From UBA2336 sp964404445 (lineage in GTDB: Bacteria; Bacteroidota; Bacteroidia; Cytophagales; Cyclobacteriaceae): a stretch of DNA of 64,000 bases. Every line of letters starts with the position of its first letter. Positions within the stretch are counted from its first letter, which is position 1. The stretch covers positions 558,001 to 622,000 of the forward strand of contig CAYOJW010000001.1 of assembly GCA_964404445.1 (NCBI GenBank), read 5' to 3'. The position numbers and the translations under genes were made by a program. Below the pieces are notes generated by a model. The model ran no database searches and had not been told where the DNA came from. It saw only the letters and a program-made list of their open reading frames with translations. Below, one piece after another: positions 16,416 through 25,402 of this stretch.

Positions 16416-18479
16416 ATGCGTATAAAGGCTATTTCCAGATTACTGTTTGTTGTGGGCGTGCTCACCTGGGTAGTCTTGTTTTTTACCGATATGTCGGTTG
16501 TTTTTAGTGTAAAAAACAACCTCACGCCCGAAATCCCGGTATGGTTTCCGGCCATTCTGTTTAACCTGTTTTTACTCACCCTTTATTATTACTATAAGTT
16601 TAAAATAGATCGGGATGAGCAACTGAGTTTTGTCGATTTGCTCTGGCGGGTTTTTGCAGCCGGTTTAATTGCCACGGTTATATCGTTGTTGTTCCGGCTG
16701 ATTGAATATTTGCTGGGTGCTACCGCACTCACCAATAACATAGCGTACAAAGAAACCATGTACCTCATAAACCTGGGGCTTATGGCTTTCTTTTTGTTGG
16801 CCGCCTTTACATCGTGGAAACGGCTGATTCTGTACCAGAAATCGAAATGGTTATTGCGCTTGTGGGCGGTGTTTGAATATGCGTTACTGATCGCCCTGTT
16901 TTATAACAGTCTTGTACTGCCACCCAACAAGTGGATTGATAGCGGTATCATGATCTTTTTTGTTGTGATGGGTCTTATTCTTTCAGCAAACATGAAGTGG
17001 GTGGCCTTTCTGAACTTCCGCCAGAAATGGACAAGCCTGTTGCTGATCTTGCTCACCATCTTTTACCTGTTGTATTGCTTGTTCACCACCACCTCGCTGG
17101 CCGATGTGGCATTCGGGCAACGGCCATTGGGTTTTGTAGATCATCGTGAACACATCTTCTTTCAATCGCTGTTGATTTTTGTAATCACATACAGCATATT
17201 CTCGTTTTTGGTTATTTTGTTTAACCTGCCTACCACTTCGGTGTTCGAGCAAAAATTAGAAGAGGTGGTTAACTTTCAGCGCATCAGTCAATCCATCCAA
17301 ACCGAACAAAGCGAAGAAAGCGTTTATAATATTTTGTTGGAAACCTCGGTAAGCAGTGTGTTTGCCGATGCCGGCTGGCTCGAAACAAACGACAACAACA
17401 CGCACCGGGTATTTACCTCGCACATTTCCGAAAAAGAAGCTTCCGATATTATTGCGCACCTCAACAACCGGCACGTTACCGGTGTACTTGATCAAAGCCC
17501 CGATAAAACAAAAAACCTTTCTAAACATTTAGCCTCATTAAAAGGCTCACGCTTCCGTTCCATCCTCGCGTTTCCGATTTATGTAAAAGGCGAAAACATT
17601 GGTACGCTGGCGTTATTGAAAGAGTTGCCCGATGGCTTCAACAAAGAAATGACCAAACTCATTTCTACGTTTGCCAATCAGGCGGGAATTTCTATCGAGA
17701 ATTTCCGGTTATTGGAAGAGGCGCTGCAAGGCGAGCGTTATAAAGAAGAGTTGAAAATTGCCAAGAACGTTCAAAAAAGCCTGTTGCCTCAGGTACTTGA
17801 ACAAGATGCGCATTTTGAAATTGCTGCCTTTTCCGAGTCGGCCGATGAAGTAGGAGGCGATTATTACGACACCCTCCGTGTAAGCGCCAGCGAAACCGCC
17901 CTCATCATTGCCGATGTTTCGGGCAAGGGAACAACCGCAGCGTTTCACATGTCGCAAATGAAAGGGATCTTTCATAGTCTGGCACAAGATTGTGTAGAGC
18001 CTGATGAGTTTATGGCACGTGCCAACAAGGCGCTTATTTATTGTCTGGAACGAAGCTCGTTTATATCGGCTATTTTCTTTTTGGTCGATACCCAAACCCA
18101 AACCGTACGGTACGCACGTGCCGGTCATTGCCCGGTGCTGTACTATTCGGCCGGGCAAAACAAAGCCGAATACTTTAAAGACAAAGGTGTGGCGCTAGGC
18201 GTGGTACGGAACAATAGTTATAAAAGTTTTATTCAGTCGAACCAGTTTACTTATAAACCGGGCGATGTGATGGTATTATATACCGATGGCATTACCGAAG
18301 CCAAAAGTGTAAAAGGCGAAGAGTTTGGTTACGAACGCCTCACACAAGCGGTGCTGGAGGTTAAAACCCATGAACCGAAACAAATACAGGAGCACCTGAT
18401 CGGCAAACTGTACGAATTTTCGGGAACTAAAAATATTAACGATGATTATACGACCATGATCATCAGGTTTAAAGAGTGA
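16416..18479 (+). CDS. Membrane SpoIIE-type (PP2C) serine phosphatase with GAF-like domain
   Basis: The 687-residue protein opens with about 270 residues of membrane segments, continues with a GAF-like sensor (about 285-435, ending FANQAGISIENFRLLEEAL), and finishes with a SpoIIE/RsbU PP2C domain. Metal-binding and catalytic motifs are present: ESADEVGGDYYD, IADVSGKGTTAAFHMSQM, ARAGHCPVLYY, LYTDGITEAKS and the final DDYTTMIIRF. Such phosphatases dephosphorylate a STAS anti-sigma antagonist, and a STAS gene follows by 29 bases with a kinase gene after it, so this is the input arm of a partner switch. The signal detected by the membrane part is unknown. Confidence 0.92.
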   Translation: MRIKAISRLLFVVGVLTWVVLFFTDMSVVFSVKNNLTPEIPVWFPAILFNLFLLTLYYYYKFKIDRDEQLSFVDLLWRVFAAGLIATVISLLFRLIEYLLGATALTNNIAYKETMYLINLGLMAFFLLAAFTSWKRLILYQKSKWLLRLWAVFEYALLIALFYNSLVLPPNKWIDSGIMIFFVVMGLILSANMKWVAFLNFRQKWTSLLLILLTIFYLLYCLFTTTSLADVAFGQRPLGFVDHREHIFFQSLLIFVITYSIFSFLVILFNLPTTSVFEQKLEEVVNFQRISQSIQTEQSEESVYNILLETSVSSVFADAGWLETNDNNTHRVFTSHISEKEASDIIAHLNNRHVTGVLDQSPDKTKNLSKHLASLKGSRFRSILAFPIYVKGENIGTLALLKELPDGFNKEMTKLISTFANQAGISIENFRLLEEALQGERYKEELKIAKNVQKSLLPQVLEQDAHFEIAAFSESADEVGGDYYDTLRVSASETALIIADVSGKGTTAAFHMSQMKGIFHSLAQDCVEPDEFMARANKALIYCLERSSFISAIFFLVDTQTQTVRYARAGHCPVLYYSAGQNKAEYFKDKGVALGVVRNNSYKSFIQSNQFTYKPGDVMVLYTDGITEAKSVKGEEFGYERLTQAVLEVKTHEPKQIQEHLIGKLYEFSGTKNINDDYTTMIIRFKE

Positions 18480-18508
18480 ACATAAATTAATTAAAACCGT
18501 TTAAGTAG

Positions 18509-18853
18509 ATGGTCCACATAAAACGACTGCAGGAAGACGGAATCGACATTATTGCGCCCATTGGCGAAATAGATGCGAGCTCTTCCATCGAACTCGATTT
18601 AACCATTGCCAAAAGCGTGGGCGAAGGGTTTACCAAAATTCTGGTGGATTGTAACGCACTGGAATACATCTCATCGGCCGGGCTGGGTGTGTTTATGTCG
18701 TACATCGATGAGTTTAAAGAAAAAAACCTGAAGATGGTATTGTTTGGCATGAGCGAAAAAGTGGCCAACACGTTTGAGATTTTAGGATTGTACGACCTGT
18801 TGGTGATTGCCCGCGATAAAGCAGAAGCAAAGCAAAAACTGAATGAACTATAA
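18509..18853 (+). CDS. STAS-domain anti-sigma factor antagonist
   Basis: This 114-residue protein is a single STAS domain of standard size. The loop LVDCNALEYISSAGLGVFMS holds the conserved Ser-Ser-Ala-Gly-Leu-Gly segment whose Ser is phosphorylated in SpoIIAA/RsbV relatives. It would be phosphorylated by the downstream RsbW-like kinase and dephosphorylated by the upstream SpoIIE phosphatase. It overlaps the kinase gene by 11 bases, pointing to coupled translation and matched amounts. Which output protein is released is not visible; no sigma factor gene is adjacent. Confidence 0.92.
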   Translation: MVHIKRLQEDGIDIIAPIGEIDASSSIELDLTIAKSVGEGFTKILVDCNALEYISSAGLGVFMSYIDEFKEKNLKMVLFGMSEKVANTFEILGLYDLLVIARDKAEAKQKLNEL

Positions 18854-19262
18854 CTATAAAGTTGGGTGCAGCTTAGAAAACCTTCAGGGGATACGCGACT
18901 TCATTCGCGTATCGCTGAAGAACCACGGCATAGCAGAGCTTGAAATCAGCGAAATGGTTTTGGCGTTGGACGAGATGTGTTCGAACCTGATGATTCATGC
19001 CCACGACTGTAACCCACACGAATTATTTGAACTGCATATTGCCGTGGAGGGCAGCAAGCCCATCGTGTTTGAAATTATCGATACGGGTTCTGTTTTCGAC
19101 ATCAACGCCTTTGCCGAGCCTACCATGGATAACCTCATTCACGAAAAACGCAAAGGCGGGCTGGGCATCCGGTTAGTGAAATCAATCATGGACTCCGTAG
19201 AATATAACAAATCAGGTAATAAAAACATCTGCAGGCTCGTTAAACGGGTTCAGATAAAATAA
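18843..19262 (+). CDS. RsbW/SpoIIAB-like anti-sigma serine kinase (GHKL ATPase)
   Basis: The 139-residue protein is a small HATPase_c_2 domain. It has the N-box ALDEMCSNLMIHAH, the G1 box EIIDTGSVFD and the G2 box KRKGGLGIRLVKSIMDSVEY that together bind ATP. Its partners are the STAS protein encoded just upstream and, in known systems, a sigma factor or other effector located elsewhere. In many Bacteroidota the three-gene set acts on processes other than sigma factors, so the output should be left open. It closes the operon; the following gene starts 14 bases later and may be read through. Confidence 0.9.
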   Translation: MNYNYKVGCSLENLQGIRDFIRVSLKNHGIAELEISEMVLALDEMCSNLMIHAHDCNPHELFELHIAVEGSKPIVFEIIDTGSVFDINAFAEPTMDNLIHEKRKGGLGIRLVKSIMDSVEYNKSGNKNICRLVKRVQIK

Positions 19263-19276
19263 TCTATAACAACAAT

Positions 19277-21223
19277 ATGATCATGCGATTTTGTAGTGCT
19301 GTACTGATGGTGGTAGTGGTGTGTGTTTCAGGCTATGCCCAAAAAATAAAACAACCGGTATTGTTTACCGTTGATAAAACCACGGTAACAGCCGATGAGT
19401 TTGTGTATTTGTATAAAAAGAACCACCAGGCAAAAGAAGATTTTACCGAAGAAAATATAAACGAGTATTTAAACCTCTTTATCAACTTCAAACTCAAGGT
19501 AACCGAGGCGCGTGCCCGGGGCATTGATCAAACCCCCGAATTTTTGAAAGAGTACAACTCGTACAAAGAAGAATTGCGCAAACCGTATTTGCCCGAAGGT
19601 AAAATCATCGACAGTTTGGTGAAACTTACCTACGAACGCCTGAAATATGAAGTGAACGCATCGCACATTCTTATCGGCTTAAAGCCGGAAGCCACACCAG
19701 AAGACACGTTGCAGGCGTACAACACAGCCGTAACATTAAAAAAACGTGTTGAAGACGGTGAAGATTTTGGCTCGCTGGCCGCCTTGTATTCCGAAGACCC
19801 ATCGGCACAAACCAATAAAGGTGACCTGGGGTATTTCACTGCACTGCAAATGGTGTATCCGTTCGAAGAAGCCGTATATAACCATAACCCCGGTGCTGTT
19901 GTTGGCCCGGTGCGTACCCGGTTTGGTTACCACGTATTAAAAGTAGGCGACAAAAAACCTTCGCGGGGCGAGGTAGAGGTTTCGCACATCATGCTGCGTA
20001 CAGGCGGCCAGCGTGACGATGCCAAAACCAAAAACCTTGCATTTACACTTTACGATCAGTTGCGTGCCGGTGCCGACTGGAATGAACTATGCAAAAACTA
20101 TTCGGAAGACCCCGGCTCGAAAGACAGCGGAGGCAGGTTGCGCCCGTTTGGCGTTGGCGCGATGGCCGCCTTGCCGGAGTTTGATCGCGTAGCCTTTGGT
20201 TTACAAACACCGGGCGGGTTTTCCGATCCGTTTCAAACACAATACGGATGGCACATTGTAAAACTCGAACGTAAAATACCGTTAGCCTCATTCGAAGAAC
20301 TGTCCGCAAGTTTAAAGAGCCGCGTGTCGCGCGATGAACGTGTTCAGGTTTCAAAACGCGCACTGATGTCGAAAATCAAAAAAGAACTTTCGTTTACAGA
20401 AAATGCTGGTGTAAAATCAAAGGTTATGGCGTTAGCCGATACCAGCCTTACGAAAGGCCGCTGGAAAACTCCGGCAACGATAAAGGCGTCAAAAGAAATT
20501 TTGTTTTCCCTGCAAGGGAAAAAAGTACCGGTAAGCGATTTCGTAAAATATGTTGAACAGGAACAACTGCCAAACTCCATGACACCCGATAAGTACCTGG
20601 AGTTGCTATACACGCAATATACCGAGAACGTTATGAACAACACGTTCGAACAAAAATTAGTAACAACCAATCCCGAATATGAATTGTTGCTAAAAGAATA
20701 TTACGAAGGTATTTTGCTGTTCGACATCATGGAAAAAGAGGTGTGGAAAAAAGCAAGCGAAGATTCCGCAGGCCAGCAAAAATATTTCAGCAAACATGCC
20801 GACAAGTATCACGCGAACGAGCGCATTGGCGCAACGTTGTATTATGTAGGTTCGCAGGAGTCGGCCGATTTAATTGCGCAGGCATTTCAAAAAGGCGACT
20901 CGCTGGAACTGAACAGGGTAATACAGGCCGAAGCCGTGCATGCCGAAGCCGGTTTTTTTCAGCGCGAAGACAGGCCGTTTTTAAGTGATGTGCCGTGGAA
21001 AGAAGGTGTTTACAAAGTACGAAAAGGAAACAGTTCGTATTTGATAGAAGTGGTGAGCGTTGTACCGCCCGGCCCGTTAACATTTGAAGAAGCACGCGCT
21101 GCCGTGATCAGCGATTATCAAAACTCGTTAGAAGAACAATGGCTGGCGCAGCTTCGTAAAAAATATCCGTTAAAAGTAAATGACAAAACAAAAAAGGATG
21201 TCGTTGAAAAACTTAAATCTTAG
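19277..21223 (+). CDS. Periplasmic parvulin-type peptidyl-prolyl isomerase with two rotamase domains
   Basis: A signal peptide (about 1-21, ending SGYAQ) is followed by an N-terminal chaperone region, then two parvulin domains: VNASHILIGLKPEATPEDT...NPGAVVGPVRTRFGYHVLKV (about 120-230) and VEVSHIMLRTG...GFSDPFQTQYGWHIVKL (about 235-340). The C-terminal 300 residues are helical. It should assist folding of outer-membrane and secreted proteins in the periplasm. The next two genes are also chaperone-like and overlap in sequence, so the three form a folding operon. A second Met two codons in is an alternative start. At 648 residues it is longer than SurA because of the C-terminal extension. Confidence 0.9.
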   Translation: MIMRFCSAVLMVVVVCVSGYAQKIKQPVLFTVDKTTVTADEFVYLYKKNHQAKEDFTEENINEYLNLFINFKLKVTEARARGIDQTPEFLKEYNSYKEELRKPYLPEGKIIDSLVKLTYERLKYEVNASHILIGLKPEATPEDTLQAYNTAVTLKKRVEDGEDFGSLAALYSEDPSAQTNKGDLGYFTALQMVYPFEEAVYNHNPGAVVGPVRTRFGYHVLKVGDKKPSRGEVEVSHIMLRTGGQRDDAKTKNLAFTLYDQLRAGADWNELCKNYSEDPGSKDSGGRLRPFGVGAMAALPEFDRVAFGLQTPGGFSDPFQTQYGWHIVKLERKIPLASFEELSASLKSRVSRDERVQVSKRALMSKIKKELSFTENAGVKSKVMALADTSLTKGRWKTPATIKASKEILFSLQGKKVPVSDFVKYVEQEQLPNSMTPDKYLELLYTQYTENVMNNTFEQKLVTTNPEYELLLKEYYEGILLFDIMEKEVWKKASEDSAGQQKYFSKHADKYHANERIGATLYYVGSQESADLIAQAFQKGDSLELNRVIQAEAVHAEAGFFQREDRPFLSDVPWKEGVYKVRKGNSSYLIEVVSVVPPGPLTFEEARAAVISDYQNSLEEQWLAQLRKKYPLKVNDKTKKDVVEKLKS

Positions 21224-22076
21224 CCTGGCGGTGCTGAGCCTCTTAACCGGGTGCGAGTTCATTAAAATAAAAAACGAACAGGACGCTGACAAGGCCAAGC
21301 GTATTGCCGTGGCACGGGTCAATAACATTTACCTGTATAAAGATGAACTCGAAGGCATTGTTACTGCGGGCACATCGAAGCAAGACAGCACCGTGCGCAC
21401 CGAAGCCTATGTGAACAACTGGGTACGCAAACAGTTACTCATTCAGGAAGCCTCCCGTAAAATTGACATCAACGAGGCCGAACTGCAACGAAAAATACTT
21501 GACTATCGCTTCAGCCTGATTGCCTACGAATACCAAACGGCTTACATCCGCGAGCATATCAACACATCCATATCCGATCCGGATATTGAAGCGTATTACA
21601 AAGACAACATCGACAATTTTGTGCTCAAGCAAAACATTGTGCAGGCGTTGTTTATGAAAGTCCGTAAGTCGGCCCCACGCACCAACAAACTGAAAGACCT
21701 TATTTTTTCCACGAAAGAAAAAGACCAGGAAGAACTGAAGTCGTACTGCATCCGGTTTTCGGAGGCGTACCACCTGAGTGACTCTACCTGGATGGCGTTT
21801 GACGAATTAGTGAAAAATTCGCCCTTAGCCGAAATCCCGAATAAAATTCAGTTTTTAAAAACAAATCCGTATTACGAAACATCAGATGATAACTATCTTT
21901 ACTTTTTAAAAGTGGCTAAATACCGCATTTCGGATAATATTTCGCCCCTTGAGTTCGTAAAAGACGATATTCGCAACATAATTTTAAACAGGCGCAAGAA
22001 CGATCTTGCCAAACGGCTGGAAGATGATGTATATAACAATGCCCTCACCGAAAATGAATTTGAAGTTTACCGTTAA
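21198..22076 (+). CDS. SurA/PpiC-like periplasmic lipoprotein lacking a clear rotamase domain
   Basis: The N-terminus MSLKNLNLSLAVLSLLTGC is a lipoprotein signal with lipobox LTGC, so the mature protein is lipid-anchored. The following region (VARVNNIYLYKDELEGIV through VRKQLLIQEASRKIDINEAEL) resembles the SurA N-terminal chaperone helices. I see no GGDLG or FGYH parvulin motif, so isomerase activity is unlikely. The gene overlaps the preceding isomerase gene and the following surA-like gene, indicating one transcript. I chose the ATG at 21198, preceded by AAAAAAGG; an ATG at 21180 would add six residues before the signal. Function as a chaperone partner is inferred. Confidence 0.8.
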   Translation: MSLKNLNLSLAVLSLLTGCEFIKIKNEQDADKAKRIAVARVNNIYLYKDELEGIVTAGTSKQDSTVRTEAYVNNWVRKQLLIQEASRKIDINEAELQRKILDYRFSLIAYEYQTAYIREHINTSISDPDIEAYYKDNIDNFVLKQNIVQALFMKVRKSAPRTNKLKDLIFSTKEKDQEELKSYCIRFSEAYHLSDSTWMAFDELVKNSPLAEIPNKIQFLKTNPYYETSDDNYLYFLKVAKYRISDNISPLEFVKDDIRNIILNRRKNDLAKRLEDDVYNNALTENEFEVYR

Positions 22077-23442
22077 CCCTACACTACGCACCGTTGTATT
22101 GTGCCTGGCGTTTTTTGGGTTAACTCCAAACCTGTTGGCGCAGGAAACTAACCCCGAAGCCGAACCGCAGGGTTTTGTGGTGGACAAAATCATTGCAAAA
22201 GTTGACAACTACATTATATTAAAATCAGAGCTTGACAAAGCCTACCTTGATTACATCAGCAACCAGGGCGGCCAGGGTGGCGAAGAAGTCCGATGCCAGT
22301 TTTTGGCAATGCTTATCCGTAACAAGTTGATGATGGCCAAAGCCGAGATCGACTCGGTGGTGGTGAGTGACGAAGAAGTGGACGCCAATGCTTCACGCAG
22401 GATCAGCCTCATTATTTCGCAATACGGTGGTTCAGTAGAAGAACTCGAAAAAGCGTTTGGCAAAACCATGGAGCAAATCAAGTTTGAAGTGCGCGACATG
22501 ATTCGCGAACAAATGGTGGTAAGCGAAATGGAACGTACCATTACCAAAGATTTGGGGGTTACACCGGCCGAAGTAAAACGTTTTTTTAACCGCATACCTA
22601 AAGACAGCCTCCCGTTCTTTTCGGCCGAAGTTGAAGTAGCGCAGATTGTGCGCGTTGCCAAAATCAGCGAAAAACAAAAAGAAGCGGTTAAGTTAGAGTT
22701 GCTGGGCATCCGCGACCAGATATTAACCGGTGCCGACTTTGCAACGCTTGCTAAAAAATATTCGGCCGATCCAACGGTTTCCAACAACGGTGGCGATTTA
22801 GGCTGGGCAGGCCGGGGTATGATGGTGCCGCAGTTTGAAGCAGCAGCGTTTAAACTCAAGCCGGGCGAAATATCGCAACCCGTAGAGAGTGATTTCGGCA
22901 TTCACATTCTGCAATTGTTAGAGCGCAGGGGCAACGAGTACCACGCGCGCCACATCTTAATGGCGCCATCACCTTCGCAGGACGATTTAAAAGTAGCCGA
23001 GCGTTACCTCGATAGTTTGCGGAACGAAATCGTAGCCGGGAAAATCACCTTTGAAAAAGCCGCCAAAGAATACTCTGACGACATGGAAACAAAAGGCAAC
23101 GGAGGTTTCTTTACCGATGGCGATGGCGGAACACGCATTGATGTGAAAGAGCTTGACCCCGTGGTGTATTTTGCCATTGATACAATGAAAATCGGGGGCG
23201 TATCGAAGCCATTGGTATATCGTACCGAAGATACCAGCAAAGAAGCTGTTCGTATCTTGTTGTACAAATCGCGTATGGCCCCGCACCTGGCTTCATTAGA
23301 GGCCGACTGGAATAAAATCCAACAGGCAACGCTTAACCAGAAAAAGAGCGGAGTTCTCAATAAATGGTTCGACAAAGTAAGGCGTGATGTGTTTATCGAC
23401 ATCGATCCGGCTTATAACCATTGTGGCATTTTAGATGAGTAG
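22054..23442 (+). CDS. surA: SurA-like periplasmic chaperone / peptidyl-prolyl isomerase
   Basis: The protein has a signal peptide (ending NLLAQ), a SurA N-terminal domain beginning VVDKIIAKVDNYIILKSELD, a first parvulin domain with VEVAQIVRVAK, NNGGDLGWAGRG and SDFGIHILQLLERRG, and a second starting with YHARHILMAPSPSQDD and containing GNGGFFTDGDGG. This is the SurA architecture. It escorts unfolded outer-membrane proteins through the periplasm. I set the start at the ATG at 22054, inside the end of the previous gene (23-base overlap), because the signal peptide begins there; the reading frame extends 16 codons further upstream without a plausible signal. Confidence 0.9.
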   Translation: MNLKFTVNPTLRTVVLCLAFFGLTPNLLAQETNPEAEPQGFVVDKIIAKVDNYIILKSELDKAYLDYISNQGGQGGEEVRCQFLAMLIRNKLMMAKAEIDSVVVSDEEVDANASRRISLIISQYGGSVEELEKAFGKTMEQIKFEVRDMIREQMVVSEMERTITKDLGVTPAEVKRFFNRIPKDSLPFFSAEVEVAQIVRVAKISEKQKEAVKLELLGIRDQILTGADFATLAKKYSADPTVSNNGGDLGWAGRGMMVPQFEAAAFKLKPGEISQPVESDFGIHILQLLERRGNEYHARHILMAPSPSQDDLKVAERYLDSLRNEIVAGKITFEKAAKEYSDDMETKGNGGFFTDGDGGTRIDVKELDPVVYFAIDTMKIGGVSKPLVYRTEDTSKEAVRILLYKSRMAPHLASLEADWNKIQQATLNQKKSGVLNKWFDKVRRDVFIDIDPAYNHCGILDE

Positions 23443-23483
23443 CACCGCAGGTGTAAAACCAATCGGGGCGGTTGCCCCGGTGC
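23442..23483 (+). promoter_or_regulatory. Hairpin between surA-like gene and moxR
   Basis: CGGGGC (23464-23469) pairs with GCCCCG (23474-23479) around a GGTT loop, and GCACCG (23442-23447) can pair with CGGTGC (23478-23483) as an alternative. No U-run follows, so a strong terminator is unlikely. Confidence 0.45.
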
Positions 23484-23509
23484 AGTATTTTCGTATAAAG
23501 TTTTGATTC

Positions 23510-24478
23510 ATGACAAAATATGCGTCTGATGTAGAAGCAGCCGATGCACTGGCAGGCACCTATAAAAATCTCGCAAAAGAAATCTCGAAAGTAATTGTTG
23601 GGCAAGACGAAGTTGTGCGGCTTGTACTCACGGCTATTTTTTGTCAGGGTCACTCGTTGCTCGTGGGTGTACCCGGTTTGGCCAAAACATTATTGGTACA
23701 AACCATTGCCCGTGCACTCGACTTGCAGTTTAAGCGTATTCAGTTCACGCCCGATTTAATGCCCTCGGATATTCTGGGCGCAGAAACCATGGACAAGGAA
23801 CGTAACTTTAAATTCATTAAAGGCCCCGTGTTCGCCAACATTATATTGGCCGATGAGATTAACCGCACGCCTCCCAAAACGCAGGCAGCCCTGTTAGAGT
23901 CGATGCAGGAATATGCCGTAACCATTGCCGGCCAGCGGTACGATTTACCCCAACCGTTTTTTGTACTGGCAACCCAAAACCCGATCGAGCAGGAGGGAAC
24001 TTACCCACTGCCCGAAGCGCAGCTCGACCGGTTTATGTTTAATATTTTGCTTTCGTACCCTTCGTTTGCCGAAGAGGTGAACGTAGTGAAGAATACCACC
24101 AACGATGAACGCCCCACACTCAACACCGTACTAACAGCCGATGACATCGTGGCCTTTCAGCATTTGGTGCGCAGGGTACCCGTGCCCGATAACGTGATTG
24201 AATATGCCGTGAAGTTAGTTGGCAAAACACGCCCTCATGCCGCTGGGGCATCGCCCGTTGCCAACGAGTATTTAGAGTGGGGTGCAGGGCCACGCGCTTC
24301 GCAGTTCTTAGTGCTGGGCGCTAAGTGCAATGCGTTACTGAACGGAAAATACTCGCCCGATATTGAAGATGTGCAGGCCATTGCCACACCGGTGTTGCGC
24401 CACCGCATTGTGCGCAACTTCAAGGCCGAAGCTGAGGGTATGCGCGTGGAGGATGTGATCGCCAAATTGCTCGCCTAA
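23510..24478 (+). CDS. moxR: MoxR-family AAA+ ATPase
   Basis: The 322-residue protein matches the MoxR/RavA AAA_3 family over its length: Walker A GVPGLAKT (about 60-67), Walker B ILADEINRTPPKTQAALLESMQE, sensor 1 FVLATQNPIEQEGTYPLPEAQLDRF, and a winged lid. MoxR ATPases act as chaperones that help insert or activate metal- or VWA-domain partners. They are usually followed by a DUF58 gene and BatA/BatB genes. None follows here; the next genes are AT-rich and on the opposite strand. It probably belongs with the folding operon upstream, 67 bases away. Confidence 0.93.
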   Translation: MTKYASDVEAADALAGTYKNLAKEISKVIVGQDEVVRLVLTAIFCQGHSLLVGVPGLAKTLLVQTIARALDLQFKRIQFTPDLMPSDILGAETMDKERNFKFIKGPVFANIILADEINRTPPKTQAALLESMQEYAVTIAGQRYDLPQPFFVLATQNPIEQEGTYPLPEAQLDRFMFNILLSYPSFAEEVNVVKNTTNDERPTLNTVLTADDIVAFQHLVRRVPVPDNVIEYAVKLVGKTRPHAAGASPVANEYLEWGAGPRASQFLVLGAKCNALLNGKYSPDIEDVQAIATPVLRHRIVRNFKAEAEGMRVEDVIAKLLA

Positions 24479-24578
24479 GTTGTACGACAAACTTGTTCAA
24501 CGTGAATAAACTTTTTACGAAACATTTCTCCAATTTTATTTTTTTTACGAAGTCGATTTATCACCATGCTGCACTTTT

Positions 24579-25394
24579 TCAAAAGCGTTCTTTTCTTTTA
24601 TACCGTCCTGTACGTGGGTCATAATAATGTGTCTTTACTCTTCTATTAACGTACTGTATTGGTGGGTTAATATTTTGGTTTTGTGGCTTCTGTTGATTGT
24701 TGTTACCCATAACATTACTAATCCACAATGACCACTGACCATTGGTTGTACTATTTATAAAAAATTCACGCGTCATTGCTACAAGTATAGCTGTTCTTTT
24801 TTCAATCCTACGTACAGGAAATAAACAATAAAGGTTATTTCGTAAATCCCTAACGTCACTAATTATTTCTGCACCTCTAAAATCAAAAACAACTGGAACC
24901 AAACTATTAAGCCAAATGGATGGAAAATATTTCTCTGGAGATTCGACAAAATAAAATCCACTCTGGGTTGTCTTTTGAAATGGTGTTTTAAGGAAACGAG
25001 GATAATCTCTTTGTAAACGCGTACCGTTAACAACCCAAACCATATTTCTATAGAAATTCTCACGCGCTCTACGTTCTTTTGGTTCAATGTGTGAGTGTTG
25101 GAATTCAATTACGAGTCCATGGTTTGTATGAATGTCAGCAATATGTTTTTCCCCTGTTTGTTCATCATGGAAAATGAATTCTTGCCAATCGTTAGAGAAA
25201 TTATTTTTCCATGAACGATGCCATTCTGTTTCATTCTCCCACCATGTGTCACAATTACGAAGACTTTTATGTGCCCAATGATGCAACTTAACCTCTCCAC
25301 ATTTTGCAATCAATTCTGAATTACAAACAGGACAGATTCCTTTAGCACCTTTGGTGGCTTCGACTTTAACATTATCTGCAAGTGCGAACTTCAT
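24579..25394 (-). CDS. CoiA-like competence/nuclease family protein
   Basis: The N-terminus has a zinc-ribbon-like CPVCNSELIAKCGEVKLHHWAH segment typical of CoiA-like proteins. It is followed by a predicted PD-(D/E)xK-type core with HIADIHTNHGLVIEFQHSHIE, where the Asp and the Glu-Phe-Gln fit the nuclease motif. CoiA proteins in Gram-positive bacteria promote recombination of incoming DNA; in other phyla the role is unproven. The C-terminal 60 residues are Gln/Asn-rich then basic. The gene is visibly more AT-rich than its neighbours and sits on the opposite strand to moxR, which fits acquisition by transfer. The family assignment rests on motif resemblance. Confidence 0.7.
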   Translation of the reverse strand: MKFALADNVKVEATKGAKGICPVCNSELIAKCGEVKLHHWAHKSLRNCDTWWENETEWHRSWKNNFSNDWQEFIFHDEQTGEKHIADIHTNHGLVIEFQHSHIEPKERRARENFYRNMVWVVNGTRLQRDYPRFLKTPFQKTTQSGFYFVESPEKYFPSIWLNSLVPVVFDFRGAEIISDVRDLRNNLYCLFPVRRIEKRTAILVAMTREFFINSTTNGQWSLWISNVMGNNNQQKPQNQNINPPIQYVNRRVKTHYYDPRTGRYKRKERF

Positions 25395-25402
25395 TTGCTC
25401 AC

